Positions 16,917 through 26,300 are shown, counted from the first letter of the stretch. The stretch is DNA of 64,000 nucleotides from VRUE01 sp963697915 (GCA_963697915.1 OY969103.1:2706804-2770803); one strand, 5' to 3'. Notes: generated by a model not told the origin, from the letters alone. Program-made: numbers and translations.

Positions 16917-17549
16917 TCACATGTATAGCGCGGTCCCCAGCCTGATTATCGTCGCACCCTCCTCGGCGGCGACCGGCCAGTCCTGCGAGGTGCCCATCGA
17001 GAGCCGCGAGAGCCCGTGCGCCGCCGCCAACTCGGCGAGGCGGGCGAAATGGGGCCGCGAGTCCTCGGGGTCGGTGCTGAAGGGCGGCATCGTCATCAGC
17101 CCCGTGACCCGCACGGGGCAGCGGGCGATGAAGTCGCCCAACTGATCCGGGGCGACGCCCCCCTTGCCCTCCTCGCCGGCGACGTTGACCTCGATCAGGA
17201 CCTCGGTCCCCGCCCCGCCATGGCGGCCGAGTTGCTCGAGCGCCGACTCGGTCGCGACGGAGTGGATCAGCCGGCAGAGTGGGACGACGTGCTTGACCTT
17301 GCGGCTCTGCAGGTTGCCGATGAAGTCCCACTCGAAGGCATCGCCCCAACGCTCGTGCTTGGCGCTCAGGTCCTGCTGGCGGTTCTCGCCGACGAGGTTG
17401 ACGCCGGCCTCGGCCAGTGCCCCCATCTCCTCCAGCGGCACGTACTTGGTCGCGGCGAGGACCTCGACCCCCTGGCCGGCCCGCTCCCGCACCCGCTCGA
17501 GGTTGGCGGCGATCTTGGCCGGCTCGAGGCCGTGAATCAGCCCGGGCAC
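16917..17549 (-). CDS. yggS: PLP homeostasis protein, YggS/PLPBP family
   Basis: 210 aa from GTG 17549-17547, 2 nt after the pgeF stop. It is a single-domain TIM-barrel pyridoxal-phosphate binder. The PLP lysine is in LAATKYVP, and other family blocks are FIGNLQSRKVKHVV and SMGTSQDWPVAAEEGATIIRLGTALY. These proteins buffer PLP and affect amino-acid and cofactor balance rather than catalysing a known reaction. The position upstream of sepF is typical of Gram-positive division clusters. Confidence 0.93.
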   Translation of the reverse strand: MPGLIHGLEPAKIAANLERVRERAGQGVEVLAATKYVPLEEMGALAEAGVNLVGENRQQDLSAKHERWGDAFEWDFIGNLQSRKVKHVVPLCRLIHSVATESALEQLGRHGGAGTEVLIEVNVAGEEGKGGVAPDQLGDFIARCPVRVTGLMTMPPFSTDPEDSRPHFARLAELAAAHGLSRLSMGTSQDWPVAAEEGATIIRLGTALYM

Positions 17550-17551
17550 GC

Positions 17552-18214
17552 TCAGTCGCCTCCCCCGTCGAGCCAGGCGAGGCCGCACTGACGCCCGCTG
17601 CGCTCGCCTTCACGGCGGTAGGAGAAGAAGCGATCCGCCTCGCAGCGGGTGCAGAGCCCGGCCGCCTCGACCCGCCCGACGCCGGCCCCGGCGAGCAGGC
17701 GGCGGGCAACCTCGGTCAGGTCGAGCATGCGGTCGCTGGAGATGCCGTCGCCGAGCGGCTCGAAGGCGCCCAGCACCTCGTCGCCGACCTCGTAGCAGCA
17801 CGGCCCGATCCCCGGCCCGATCGCCGCCTCGGTGGCGCCGACCGCGGCGGCGCCGCGAGCGACGATGCCGGCGGCGAGGCCGCGCCAGCCGCAGTGCAGG
17901 ATCGCCACCCCGCCGGGACCGGCGACGGCGACCGGCAGGCAGTCGGCGACGAAGACGAGCGCCGCGTCGCCGGGCTCGGCGAGCACGTGCCCGTCGGCTG
18001 CCGCGGCCTCCCCCGTCTCGGTCGGGTGGACGACCAGCTCGGCGCCGTGCACCTGGCGCGCGGTCGCGATCCCCCCCGCCGGGAGGCCGAGAGCCCGCGC
18101 CAGCGGTCCGGTGTCCTCCTTGACCGACCCGGCGGAGCGAGTCGAGAAGGCGACCGTGGCGCCGGGGAGGCGCGACTGCAACCACTCGACCCCGCCGGCC
18201 TCGCGCCACTCCAT
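17552..18214 (-). CDS. pgeF: Purine nucleoside phosphorylase / multicopper polyphenol oxidase family (YfiH/PgeF)
   Basis: 220 aa from ATG 18214-18212, sharing one base with the cca stop. The metal-site motifs are ATARQVHGAELV, VADCLPVAVAG and ILHCGWRGLAAGIV (conserved His, Cys and His). Family members act as zinc-dependent purine nucleoside phosphorylases/adenosine deaminases, or remove peptidoglycan editing errors (PgeF). Its place beside yggS and sepF is the usual one. Confidence 0.9.
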   Translation of the reverse strand: MEWREAGGVEWLQSRLPGATVAFSTRSAGSVKEDTGPLARALGLPAGGIATARQVHGAELVVHPTETGEAAAADGHVLAEPGDAALVFVADCLPVAVAGPGGVAILHCGWRGLAAGIVARGAAAVGATEAAIGPGIGPCCYEVGDEVLGAFEPLGDGISSDRMLDLTEVARRLLAGAGVGRVEAAGLCTRCEADRFFSYRREGERSGRQCGLAWLDGGGD

Positions 18215-19308
18215 CAGCCGTCCTCCCCGCGCGCCGCCGCCAGCGCCGCCGCCAGCTCCTGCTCGCGGCCGGCGAGCTCGCCGTCGAGCTTGCGGCGCTT
18301 CGCCTCGGCCAGCCCTTGGCCGACGGCCGGTCCCTCGGTGACGCCGGCGGCGATCAGGTCGTTGCCGTCGATCTCCAGCGTGACCTCGCTCCAGCGCTCC
18401 AGGTAGTCGTCCAGCCAGCGGGCGCCGACCGCCCGGGCGAGGACCATCTCGACCGCGCTGTAGGCGGTGACCAGCGCGACCGCCTCGGAGGGACGCGAGG
18501 GATCGGCGGCGGCCAGGTCGGTCTCTCCGCCCGGGGCGGCGGTGGCGGCGGCGTGCACGGCGCGGTTGCGTTCCGCCCGCAGCTCCCAGAGCGGCAGCTC
18601 CAGCAGCTCGCCCACGCGGCGGGCCAGCTCGACGCCGCCTTCCCGCAGCTCGAGCAGGCCCCACTCGGCGAGCAGGCGGTAGGCCTCGGGCGCGCTCGGT
18701 TCGCCGGCCAGCCGCAGCAGCTCGGCCTCCTTGCGATCGGCGGAAACCGAGTCGAGGTCGGCGGCGCGCAGCAACCGCTCGGTCACCGGCTCGAGCTCGA
18801 AGCCGAAGCGGGCCGCGTAACGGGCGGCGCGGATCGCCCGGGTCGGGTCGTCGACAAATGACCGCTCGTGCAGGACCCGCAGCAGCCGCGCCTCGAGGTC
18901 AGCTCGCCCGGCGTGCGGATCGATCAGCCGTGGCTCCCCCTGCAGCGGGATCGCCAACGCGTTGACGGTGAAGTCGCGGCGACCGAGGTCGGCCTCGATC
19001 GTGGCCGGCACGGTCACCTCCGGCAGGGCGCCAGGGTGGGCATAGGTCTCGGAGCGGGCCGTGGCGACGTCGATCTCGTGACCGTCGAGCCGGACCTTGG
19101 CGGTGCCGAAGCGCTCGTGCTCGACCGGCTCGGCGCCGAGCCGCCCCGCGAGCGCGACCCCATCGCCTTCGACGACGAGGTCGAGGTCGGCCCGGTCACG
19201 ACCCAGAAGCAGGTCGCGGACGGCGCCGCCGACCACGTAGACGGGATCGACCGCGGCCCCCCGCACCGTCTCCAGCTCGGGGTACATGCGGAGCAGCTCG
19301 GCGACCAT
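18214..19308 (-). CDS. CCA tRNA nucleotidyltransferase / poly(A) polymerase family
   Basis: 364 aa class II nucleotidyltransferase. The catalytic GGAVRDLLLGRDRADLDLVV contains the metal-binding DxD. RRDFTVNALAI and RAIRAARYAARFGFEL are the following family blocks, and the C-terminal half is helical. It adds or repairs the 3' CCA of tRNA, or adds poly(A); the two activities cannot be separated by eye. It sits between hisF and pgeF. Confidence 0.9.
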   Translation of the reverse strand: MVAELLRMYPELETVRGAAVDPVYVVGGAVRDLLLGRDRADLDLVVEGDGVALAGRLGAEPVEHERFGTAKVRLDGHEIDVATARSETYAHPGALPEVTVPATIEADLGRRDFTVNALAIPLQGEPRLIDPHAGRADLEARLLRVLHERSFVDDPTRAIRAARYAARFGFELEPVTERLLRAADLDSVSADRKEAELLRLAGEPSAPEAYRLLAEWGLLELREGGVELARRVGELLELPLWELRAERNRAVHAAATAAPGGETDLAAADPSRPSEAVALVTAYSAVEMVLARAVGARWLDDYLERWSEVTLEIDGNDLIAAGVTEGPAVGQGLAEAKRRKLDGELAGREQELAAALAAARGEDG

Positions 19309-19311
19309 GCT

Positions 19312-20070
19312 CTAGAGACGGACCGGGATGCCGTCGGCGGCGAGGCGCTCCTTCGCCTCGCGCACGCGGTACTGCCCATAGTGGAAGATCGAGGCGCAGA
19401 GCACCGCGTCGGCGCCGCCCTCGGCGATCGCCTCGCTGAGGTGCTCGAGCGCGCCGGCGCCGCCGGAGGCGATCACCGGCACCGGCACGGCGTCGGCGAC
19501 CGCCCGGGTCAGGGCGATGTCGTAGCCATCGTTGGTGCCGTCGCGATCCATGCTGGTCAGCAGCACCTCTCCCGCGCCGAGCTCGACCGCCTCCCGCGCC
19601 CAGGAGACGGCGTCGCGGTCCTCCACCCGCAGGCGGCCGCCGTTGACGTAGACGCCCCAGCCGTCCGCCTCGCGCTTGGCGTCGATCGCGATCACGACGC
19701 ACTGGGCGCCGAACTGGTCGGCGAGCTCGCCCAGCAGCTGCGGTCGCGAGAGCGCCGCCGAGTTGACCGAGACCTTGTCTGCGCCGGCGTCGAGCACCGC
19801 CTGCGCGTCCTGCACCGAGCGGATGCCGCCGCCGATCGTGAAGGGGATGAAGACGTTGTCGGCGGTGCGCCGCGCCAGCTCGACGATCGTCTCGCGCTTC
19901 TCGTGCGAGGCGGTGATGTCGAGGAAGACGAGCTCGTCGGCGCCCTCGGCGTCGTAGCGCTCGGCCAGCTCGACCGGGTCGCCGGCATCGCGCAGGCCGA
20001 CGAAGTTCGTCCCCTTGACGACGCGACCGGCATCGACGTCGAGGCAGGGTATGACCCGCTTCAGAACCAT
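19312..20070 (-). CDS. hisF: Imidazole glycerol phosphate synthase cyclase subunit
   Basis: 252 aa TIM barrel, the normal length. With HisH it turns PRFAR and ammonia into IGP plus AICAR. Catalytic Asp residues are in IPCLDVDAGRVVKG and LTSMDRDGTNDGYD; the phosphate loops are IGGGIRS and ASGGAG. It is the last gene of the his cluster, 4 nt after hisA. Confidence 0.97.
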   Translation of the reverse strand: MVLKRVIPCLDVDAGRVVKGTNFVGLRDAGDPVELAERYDAEGADELVFLDITASHEKRETIVELARRTADNVFIPFTIGGGIRSVQDAQAVLDAGADKVSVNSAALSRPQLLGELADQFGAQCVVIAIDAKREADGWGVYVNGGRLRVEDRDAVSWAREAVELGAGEVLLTSMDRDGTNDGYDIALTRAVADAVPVPVIASGGAGALEHLSEAIAEGGADAVLCASIFHYGQYRVREAKERLAADGIPVRL

Positions 20071-20074
20071 CCGC

Positions 20075-20797
20075 TCAGGCTAGGGCAGAGATCGCTTCGG
20101 CGACGGTGAACCTGCGCTCGTAGAGGGCGCGACCGACGATGGCGCCCTCGACGTTCGGCGCCGCGCCCGCGGCGAGGGCCTCGAGGTGGGCGAGGGTGCC
20201 GACGCCGCCGGAGGCGATCACCCGCGCCTCGGTGCCGGCGGCGATCCGGGCGAGCTCGCCCAGGGCCGGGCCCTCCATCGTGCCGTCGACCTCGATCGCC
20301 GTGCAGAGGAAGCGGGCGACGCCGCGCTCGCCCAGCTCGGCGACTGCCTGGGCCACGTCGACGTCGCTCGTCTCGGTCCAGCCGGCCAGCGAGACCTTGC
20401 CGGCGCGGGCGTCGACCGAGACGACGACGCGGTCGCCGTAGGCGGCGACCGTCGCGTCGAGGAAGGCGGGGTCGCGCAGCGCCGCGGTGCCGATCACGAC
20501 CCGCGCCGCGCCGGCGTCGAGCACCGCGCGTACCGCCTGGGAGTCGCGCAGCCCACCGCCGACCTGGATCGGGCAGGGGACCGCGGCGGCGATCCGCGCC
20601 ACCGCGTCGAGGTTGCGCGGCTCGCCCGCCTTCGCCCCGTCGAGGTCGACCACGTGCAGGATCTGCGCCCCTTCGCCGGCCCAGCGCGTCGCCGCGTCGA
20701 CCGGGTCGGCGTCGTAGGCGGTCTCGCGCTCGTAGTCGCCCTGCGTGAGGCGCACGGCCTGGCCGCCGCGGATGTCGATCGCCGGGTAGAGGATCAC
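20075..20797 (-). CDS. hisA: ProFAR isomerase (HisA)
   Basis: 240 aa from GTG 20797-20795, overlapping the hisH stop (GTGA). It is a TIM barrel with catalytic Asp in LYPAIDIRGGQAVRL and in the second half, plus phosphate loops VGGGLRD and ASGGVG. A separate trpF was not seen in the window, so bifunctional PriA activity, as in other actinobacteria, is possible and cannot be excluded. Confidence 0.95.
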   Translation of the reverse strand: MILYPAIDIRGGQAVRLTQGDYERETAYDADPVDAATRWAGEGAQILHVVDLDGAKAGEPRNLDAVARIAAAVPCPIQVGGGLRDSQAVRAVLDAGAARVVIGTAALRDPAFLDATVAAYGDRVVVSVDARAGKVSLAGWTETSDVDVAQAVAELGERGVARFLCTAIEVDGTMEGPALGELARIAAGTEARVIASGGVGTLAHLEALAAGAAPNVEGAIVGRALYERRFTVAEAISALA

Positions 20798-21426
20798 GCG
20801 GGTGCTGGCGTCTTCGCGCAGACCCCGGTGAAGTTGGCGAGCAGGCGCAGGCCGGCGGCGCTCGACTTCTCGGGGTGGAACTGGACGCCGAAGACGTTGT
20901 CGCGCTGCGCCGCGCAGGCGAAGCGGGCGCCGTAGGCGGCGCTGCCGAGCAGGTCCTCGGCGGCCGGCACCGGCGCGAACGAGTGGACGAAGTAGAAGGG
21001 CGTCTCGCTCTCGATCCCCTCGCACAGCGGCGAGTCGTTCTCCCAGCGCACCGGCGACCAGCCGATGTGCGGGACCTTGAGCCCGTCCGCCTCGAGCTCG
21101 GCGACGCCGCCCGGCAGCAGGCCGAGACCGCTGGCTCCACCCAGCTCGGTGGTCGAGTCGAAGAGCAGCTGCAGTCCCAGGCAGATGCCGAGGATCGGCG
21201 TGGCGGCCTCGCGGCGCTCGACGATCAGCTCGTCGATGCCGAAGCCGCGCACCCGCTCCATCGCCCGCGGGAAGGCGCCGACGCCGGGCAGGATCACGCC
21301 ATCGGCAGCGCGGACCGCGTCAGGCTCGCGGGTGATCGTCGCCGTCGCGCCGACGTGCTCGAGCGCCTTCTCGACCGAGCGCAGGTTGCCGACCCCGTAG
21401 TCGAGGATCGCGATCCGCGTGCTCAT
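20794..21426 (-). CDS. hisH: Imidazole glycerol phosphate synthase glutaminase subunit
   Basis: 210 aa from ATG 21426-21424, overlapping the hisB stop (ATGA). It is a class I glutamine amidotransferase: nucleophile Cys in LGICLGLQLLF, His/Glu in GVQFHPEKS, and the family start RIAILDYGVGNLRSVEKAL. It provides ammonia to HisF. Confidence 0.96.
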   Translation of the reverse strand: MSTRIAILDYGVGNLRSVEKALEHVGATATITREPDAVRAADGVILPGVGAFPRAMERVRGFGIDELIVERREAATPILGICLGLQLLFDSTTELGGASGLGLLPGGVAELEADGLKVPHIGWSPVRWENDSPLCEGIESETPFYFVHSFAPVPAAEDLLGSAAYGARFACAAQRDNVFGVQFHPEKSSAAGLRLLANFTGVCAKTPAPA

Positions 21427-22013
21427 TGGGTCAGCGTCCCCTTGGTCGAGGGCACGCCTGGGCTCTCGGGGTCGATCGAGACCGCCACCCGCAGCGCCCG
21501 CGCGAAGGCCTTGAAGCAGCCCTCGATCATGTGGTGGGCGTTGGTGCCGTAACGGACCGAGACGTGCAGGGTCAGCTTGGCGCCGTTGGCGACAGCGCGG
21601 AAGAACTCCTCGGCGAGCTCGGTGTCGAAGCCGGCGATCGAGGTGGTCGGCAGCTCCGCGTCGAAGACACAGAGGGGCCGGCCGGAGATGTCGATCGCGC
21701 ACTCGGCCAGCGACTCGTCCATCGGCACCAACGCCGAGCCGTAGCGGCGGATGCCGGCGCGGTCGCCGAGCGCCTCGTCGAGCGCCTGCCCGAAGACGAT
21801 GCCGACGTCCTCGACCGTGTGGTGGGCGCCGGTCTCGAGGTCGCCGTTGGCCTCGACCCGCAGGCCGAGGTTGCCGTGGCGGGCGAGCAGGTCGAGCATG
21901 TGGTCGAGGAAGCCGACCCCGGTCTGGGCGCTCGACTCCCCCCCGTCCAGGTCCAGGGCAAGCCGGATCTGGGTCTCGGCGGTGCTGCGCTCTCTCTCGG
22001 ACGTTCTGCTCAT
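21423..22013 (-). CDS. hisB: Imidazoleglycerol-phosphate dehydratase
   Basis: 196 aa, monofunctional (no phosphatase domain). Metal-binding histidine motifs are FLDHMLDLLARHGNL, ETGAHHTVEDVGI and GTNAHHMIEGCFKA. MDESLAECAIDISGRP is also conserved. It overlaps hisD by 4 nt and hisH by 4 nt. Confidence 0.97.
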   Translation of the reverse strand: MSRTSERERSTAETQIRLALDLDGGESSAQTGVGFLDHMLDLLARHGNLGLRVEANGDLETGAHHTVEDVGIVFGQALDEALGDRAGIRRYGSALVPMDESLAECAIDISGRPLCVFDAELPTTSIAGFDTELAEEFFRAVANGAKLTLHVSVRYGTNAHHMIEGCFKAFARALRVAVSIDPESPGVPSTKGTLTQ

Positions 22014-23290
22014 TCTGCGCCTTCCTTGGCCCTAATCATGGCCGACTCGCCGTGGACCGGGAATCCCTCGGCGCGGGCGAGCGCCTCCACGTGTGGCGCC
22101 AACTTCGCCGCCGCCTCGGCGGGAACCTGCACGGTCGCGATCGAGCGGCGGAAGACGTCGGGCCCGAGCGGGCCGGAAAAGCGGCCGGCGCCGGCGGTCG
22201 GCAGCACGTGGTTGGAGCCGGCGGCGTAGTCGCCGAAGGCGGTGGCGCCATAGCGGCCGGCGAAGACGCAGCCCGCCGTCGTCACCCGCGGGGCGAGCAG
22301 CGCCGCGTCCTCCTCGAAGAGCTGCAGGTGCTCGGGCGCGTAGGCGTTGGCGAGGTCGACGGCGTCGCTCAGGTCGGGCACCTGGACCAGGGCGAGCGGC
22401 GCGTCGCCGACGCCGGGCCGCTCGGCGGCCGCGGCCTCGGCGGCCGCGGCGACGGCGTCGAGCACGGCCTCCTCGACCGCGACGGCGATCAGCGGGCTGT
22501 CGGCGCCGTGCTCGGCCTGGGCGCAGAGGTCGAGCGCCGCCCACTCGGGGTCGGTGTCGTGGCCGGCGACGACCATCAGCTCCGAGGGACCGGCCAGCGA
22601 GTCGATCCCGACCGTGCCGTAGGCGGCCCGCTTCGCCTCGCGCACCCAGGCGTTGCCGGGGCCGGCGATCACGTCGACCGGGGCGATCGTCGCGGTGCCA
22701 TGGGCGAGGGCGAAGATCGCCTGGGCGCCACCCATCGCGTAGACCTCCTCGATCCCGCAGAGCCCGGCCGCGGCCAGCACCAGCGGGCTCACCCTGCCGT
22801 CGGGCCCGGGCGGCGAGGCGAGCGCCACCCGCTCAACCCCCGCGACCTGGGCCGGTACGCAGCACATCACCACGCTCGAGGGGTAGGCGGCGGCGCCACC
22901 CGGGGCGTAGACGCCGGCGGCGCCGACGGGGACCCTGCGCACGGTCACCCTCTGACCTTGGGGCAGGAGGACCTCGCGGGCCTCCTCGCCGAGCTGGGCG
23001 GCGGCGACCGCCCTCACGTTCTCGGCGGCCAGCTCCAGCGCCGCGCGTACCGCCGGGTCGAGCCCCGCCAGGGACACCTCGATCTCCTCAGCGCCGACCC
23101 GCAGCGCGGCGGGCGGGCTGTCCGTGGCGTCGAAGCGCGCCGTCAGCCGCAGCACGGCCTCGTCGCCGCCGTCGAGGACCTCGCGCTCGATCGGGGCCAC
23201 GTCGACCGCGGCAGCCGCCGTCGACGACCACCTCCGGACCGAGTCGGCGGTGGCGGCGGCGCCCTCCCAACTGAAGCGCCGCACCCTCAT
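22010..23290 (-). CDS. hisD: Histidinol dehydrogenase
   Basis: 426 aa from ATG 23290-23288, overlapping hisG by 4 nt. It performs the last two oxidations to histidine and is zinc dependent. Signatures include GAAGVYAPGGAAAYPSS, DVIAGPGNAWVREAKR and QAEHGADS with metal and substrate His/Glu residues. hisC, which often follows hisD in actinobacteria, is absent here; hisB follows directly. Confidence 0.96.
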   Translation of the reverse strand: MRVRRFSWEGAAATADSVRRWSSTAAAAVDVAPIEREVLDGGDEAVLRLTARFDATDSPPAALRVGAEEIEVSLAGLDPAVRAALELAAENVRAVAAAQLGEEAREVLLPQGQRVTVRRVPVGAAGVYAPGGAAAYPSSVVMCCVPAQVAGVERVALASPPGPDGRVSPLVLAAAGLCGIEEVYAMGGAQAIFALAHGTATIAPVDVIAGPGNAWVREAKRAAYGTVGIDSLAGPSELMVVAGHDTDPEWAALDLCAQAEHGADSPLIAVAVEEAVLDAVAAAAEAAAAERPGVGDAPLALVQVPDLSDAVDLANAYAPEHLQLFEEDAALLAPRVTTAGCVFAGRYGATAFGDYAAGSNHVLPTAGAGRFSGPLGPDVFRRSIATVQVPAEAAAKLAPHVEALARAEGFPVHGESAMIRAKEGAE

Positions 23291-23967
23291 CCGGCGGTCG
23301 CTTCCTTCAGCTTCAGGGTCAGCGCGTCGATCTCGGCGGCGCGCAGCTTGTGGGCGACGCGGTTGGCGACGAAGCGCGCCGTGCACTCGACGATCTCCTC
23401 GCGCACCTCGAGGTCGTTCTCTTCCAGCGTGCGGCCGGTGGCGACCAGGTCGACGATGCCGTCGGCGAGGCCGATCAGCGGCGCCAGCTCGACCGAGCCC
23501 TTGACCTCGATCACCTCGACCTGGCGGCCGGTCGACTCGAAGTGGCGTTCGGCGATCCGCGGGTACTTGGTCGCGATCCGCATCATCCCCAGCCGCCGCT
23601 GCGATTCGCCCAGCCGCTCGTCGCCGACGCGCCCGGCGAGGACCATGCGGCAGCGGCCGTAGCCGAGGTCGAGCAGCTCGTAGACCATGCGGTCGGACTG
23701 CTCGAGCAGGACGTCCTTGCCGGTGACGCCGATGTCGGCGGCGCCGGCCTCGACGTAGGTGGGGACGTCGGAGGGGCGCATCGTCACCAGCGAGATCTCG
23801 CCGCCGGGAAAGATCAGCGAGCGCGACTCGCCGCGGGCGGCCGTGGTGTCGATGCCGGCCGCGTCGAGCGCGTCGAGCGTGCCCCCGAGCAGGGCGCCAC
23901 GCGGCACCGCCAGCTTCAGCGGGCCGCCCGACGTGGAGCCGGCGGCGCCGGCTACCCCGACGTTCAC
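23287..23967 (-). CDS. hisG: ATP phosphoribosyltransferase, short catalytic form
   Basis: 226 aa from GTG 23967-23965, overlapping the hisZ stop (GTGA). It catalyses the first step of histidine synthesis. The PRPP loop is DLVATGRTLEENDLEV. The protein lacks the C-terminal ACT-like regulatory domain, so it is the HisG-S type that needs HisZ for activity and feedback control. The adjacent hisZ agrees with this. Confidence 0.95.
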   Translation of the reverse strand: MNVGVAGAAGSTSGGPLKLAVPRGALLGGTLDALDAAGIDTTAARGESRSLIFPGGEISLVTMRPSDVPTYVEAGAADIGVTGKDVLLEQSDRMVYELLDLGYGRCRMVLAGRVGDERLGESQRRLGMMRIATKYPRIAERHFESTGRQVEVIEVKGSVELAPLIGLADGIVDLVATGRTLEENDLEVREEIVECTARFVANRVAHKLRAAEIDALTLKLKEATAG

Positions 23968-24956
23968 GAGCCGGCCCCCCGGCGCGACTCGGCCTCCAGC
24001 TGGGCGAGGTGGACGCGCTCGAGGTAGAGCGCGAACCCGGCCGCCGGCAGGTCGATGCCGAAGCGCTTCAGCAGCCGGTCGTAGCGGCCGCCGCCGCCGA
24101 GCACGTGGCCCAGCGCCGGGTCGTAGACCTCGAGGATGGCGCCGCTGTAGTAGCCGAGGTCGCGCAGCAGGCCGAGGTCGATCCGCACCCGGCCGGCGGC
24201 ACCGCGCTCTTCCAGCGCGGCGAGCGTGTCGCCGATCCGCGTCGTCGCCCGCTCGACCGCGGCGCCACCGATCTCCCGTGCCTGCTCCAGCACCTCGCGG
24301 CCACCGCGCAGCTGCGAGAGGGCGACGCAGGTGGCGACCTGCTCATCGTCGATCCCGGCCCGCGAGAGCTCGTCCTCGAGGCCGACCAGGTCGTGCGTGG
24401 CGAGCCGCGCCAGGATCGCCTCGCGCGCCTCGCCCTCGACGCCGAGCTCGGTCAGCAGCTGGCGGTAGAGGTCGGCGTCGCCGAGCCCGATCACCGCCTG
24501 GTCGAGGTCGGCCGCGTCGAGCGTCGCCCCGAGCACCTCGACCACCTCGGCGGTGCCAGCGGGTGCCGGCGCCCCGATCAGCTCGACCCCGGCCTGAGCG
24601 AACTCGCGCATCTGCCCGCGCTGCGGGCGCACCGCGCGGAAGGCGTTGGCGAGGTAGCAGAGGCGCAGCGGCAGCTCGGCGTCGGTGTAGCGCGAGGCGA
24701 CCAGGCGGGCGATCGGCACGGTCATGTCGGAGCGCAGCGCCAGCAGGTCGCCGCTCTCGTCGAAGAAGCGGTAGGCGGAGTCCGCGGTGCGGCCGTCGCC
24801 GCGGGCGAGCACCTCGTCGTACTCGATCGCCGGCGTCGCCACCTCGCCGTAGCCGCGGCTCTCGAACACCTCGATCAGCGCCAGGTGCAGGCGACGCAGC
24901 TCCCGCATCTCGGCGGGCAGGATGTCGCGCGTCCCTGGGGGTATGGGATGAATCAC
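23964..24956 (-). CDS. hisZ: ATP phosphoribosyltransferase regulatory subunit
   Basis: 330 aa, homologous to histidyl-tRNA synthetase catalytic cores (PPGTRDILPAEM, GEVATPAIEYDEV, LRSDMTVPIARLV) but shorter and without the anticodon domain. It is the allosteric partner of short HisG. The GTG start is preceded by TAAGGT (24964-24969, minus) only 7 nt away, which suggests that the his operon starts here with a leaderless message. Confidence 0.93.
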   Translation of the reverse strand: MIHPIPPGTRDILPAEMRELRRLHLALIEVFESRGYGEVATPAIEYDEVLARGDGRTADSAYRFFDESGDLLALRSDMTVPIARLVASRYTDAELPLRLCYLANAFRAVRPQRGQMREFAQAGVELIGAPAPAGTAEVVEVLGATLDAADLDQAVIGLGDADLYRQLLTELGVEGEAREAILARLATHDLVGLEDELSRAGIDDEQVATCVALSQLRGGREVLEQAREIGGAAVERATTRIGDTLAALEERGAAGRVRIDLGLLRDLGYYSGAILEVYDPALGHVLGGGGRYDRLLKRFGIDLPAAGFALYLERVHLAQLEAESRRGAGS

Positions 24957-24992
24957 GCGAGTGACCTTACGAGAATGTGGGCGGAAACCGCT

Positions 24993-26291
24993 CTAGGCCG
25001 GTATCTCCGCAGACACGCGTTCAATCCGCGCGCCCAGCCCCCGCAAGCGCTCGTCGATCGACTCGTAACCGCGGTCGATCTGACGGATGTTGCCGATCTC
25101 CGAGCGCCCGTCGGCGGCCAGGGCGGCGATGAGGATCGCCATCCCGGCGCGGATGTCGGGGCTCTCGACGCGCTCGCCGTGAAGACGGCTCGGACCGCTG
25201 ACGATCGCCCGGTGGGGGTCGCACAGCGTGATCCGAGCGCCCATCGCGACCAGCTTGTCGACGAAGAAGAGGCGGTTCTCGAACATCTTCTCGAAGATCA
25301 GGATCTCGCCGTCCGCCTGGGTGGCGAGGGCGAGCGCGATCGAGGTGAGGTCGGCGGGGAAGGCCGGCCAGGGCCCGTCCTCGATCTTCGGGATCGCGTC
25401 GCCGACGTCGGCCCTGACCCGCAGCCGCTGCTCGGGCGGGACGATCACGTCGTCGCCGTCGATCTCGGACTCGAGGCCGAGGCGGCGGAACTGGCGGCGG
25501 ACCATCAGCAGGTCGGCCGGCGCCGTGTCGCGGATGCGCAGCTCGCCGCCGGTCGCGGCGGCCAGCGCCATGAAGCTGGCGACCTCGATGTGGTCGGGGC
25601 AGATCGTGTGCTCGGCGCCGCCGAGCCGGTCGCGCCCGTGCACGGTCATCACGTTGGAGCCGATCCCGCTGACCTCAGCGCCCATCGCGGTCAGGAGGCG
25701 AGCGAGATCCTGGACGTGCGGCTCGCAGGCGGCGTTGGAGATCGTCGTCGGGCCCGGCGTCAGCGCCGCCGCCATCAGCGCGTTCTCGGTGCCCATCACC
25801 GAGGGCTCGTCCATGAAGATCGCGCAGGGCTGCAGGCCACCGCCGGGGGCGCTGAGCTCGATCCAGCGGTTGGCCTCGACCCGGGCGCCGAGGTCGGCGA
25901 AGGCGTCGAGGTGGGCGTCGAGGCGCCGGCGGCCGATGAAGTCCCCGCCCGGCGGCGGCATGCGAGCCTCGCCGAAGCGGGCCAGCAGCGGCCCGGCGAG
26001 CAGGAACGAGGCGCGGATCTTCTTGGAGAGCTCCTCGTCGACGGCGACGTCGGTAACTCCGGCGGCGCAGAGCCGCAGGCTGTTGTCGGCGATCCAGGAG
26101 GCATCCACCCCGAGCCGCTCGAGCAGGGCGATCTGGGCTTCGGTGTCGCGGATCCGCGGCACCCGGTGCAGGATCAGCTCCTCCTCGGTGAGCAGGCAGG
26201 CGGCGAGGATCGGCAGCGCCGCGTTCTTGTTGCCGGCGACTGTCAGCTCGCCCGAGAGGGGCGTTCCACCTTCGATCGTGAACTTCTCCAT
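24993..26291 (-). CDS. murA: UDP-N-acetylglucosamine 1-carboxyvinyltransferase with Asp at the catalytic Cys position
   Basis: 432 aa EPSP-synthase fold enzyme for the first committed step of peptidoglycan synthesis. NKNAALPILAACLL at the start supplies the UDP-GlcNAc site. The loop that normally reads PGGC has PPPGGDFIGRRR here, so residue 117 is Asp instead of the fosfomycin-reactive Cys. The same change makes Mycobacterium tuberculosis MurA naturally fosfomycin resistant. The later NAACEP is not the catalytic loop. The promoter is shared with the divergent hydrolase gene. Confidence 0.95.
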   Translation of the reverse strand: MEKFTIEGGTPLSGELTVAGNKNAALPILAACLLTEEELILHRVPRIRDTEAQIALLERLGVDASWIADNSLRLCAAGVTDVAVDEELSKKIRASFLLAGPLLARFGEARMPPPGGDFIGRRRLDAHLDAFADLGARVEANRWIELSAPGGGLQPCAIFMDEPSVMGTENALMAAALTPGPTTISNAACEPHVQDLARLLTAMGAEVSGIGSNVMTVHGRDRLGGAEHTICPDHIEVASFMALAAATGGELRIRDTAPADLLMVRRQFRRLGLESEIDGDDVIVPPEQRLRVRADVGDAIPKIEDGPWPAFPADLTSIALALATQADGEILIFEKMFENRLFFVDKLVAMGARITLCDPHRAIVSGPSRLHGERVESPDIRAGMAILIAALAADGRSEIGNIRQIDRGYESIDERLRGLGARIERVSAEIPA

Positions 26292-26300
26292 GTAGCCGGC

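Noticed and set aside
25720..25740. Cys in the NAACEP segment of MurA as the catalytic cysteine
   Set aside because: This segment corresponds to the NAAREP block further along MurA; the catalytic loop is PGGD at residue 117.
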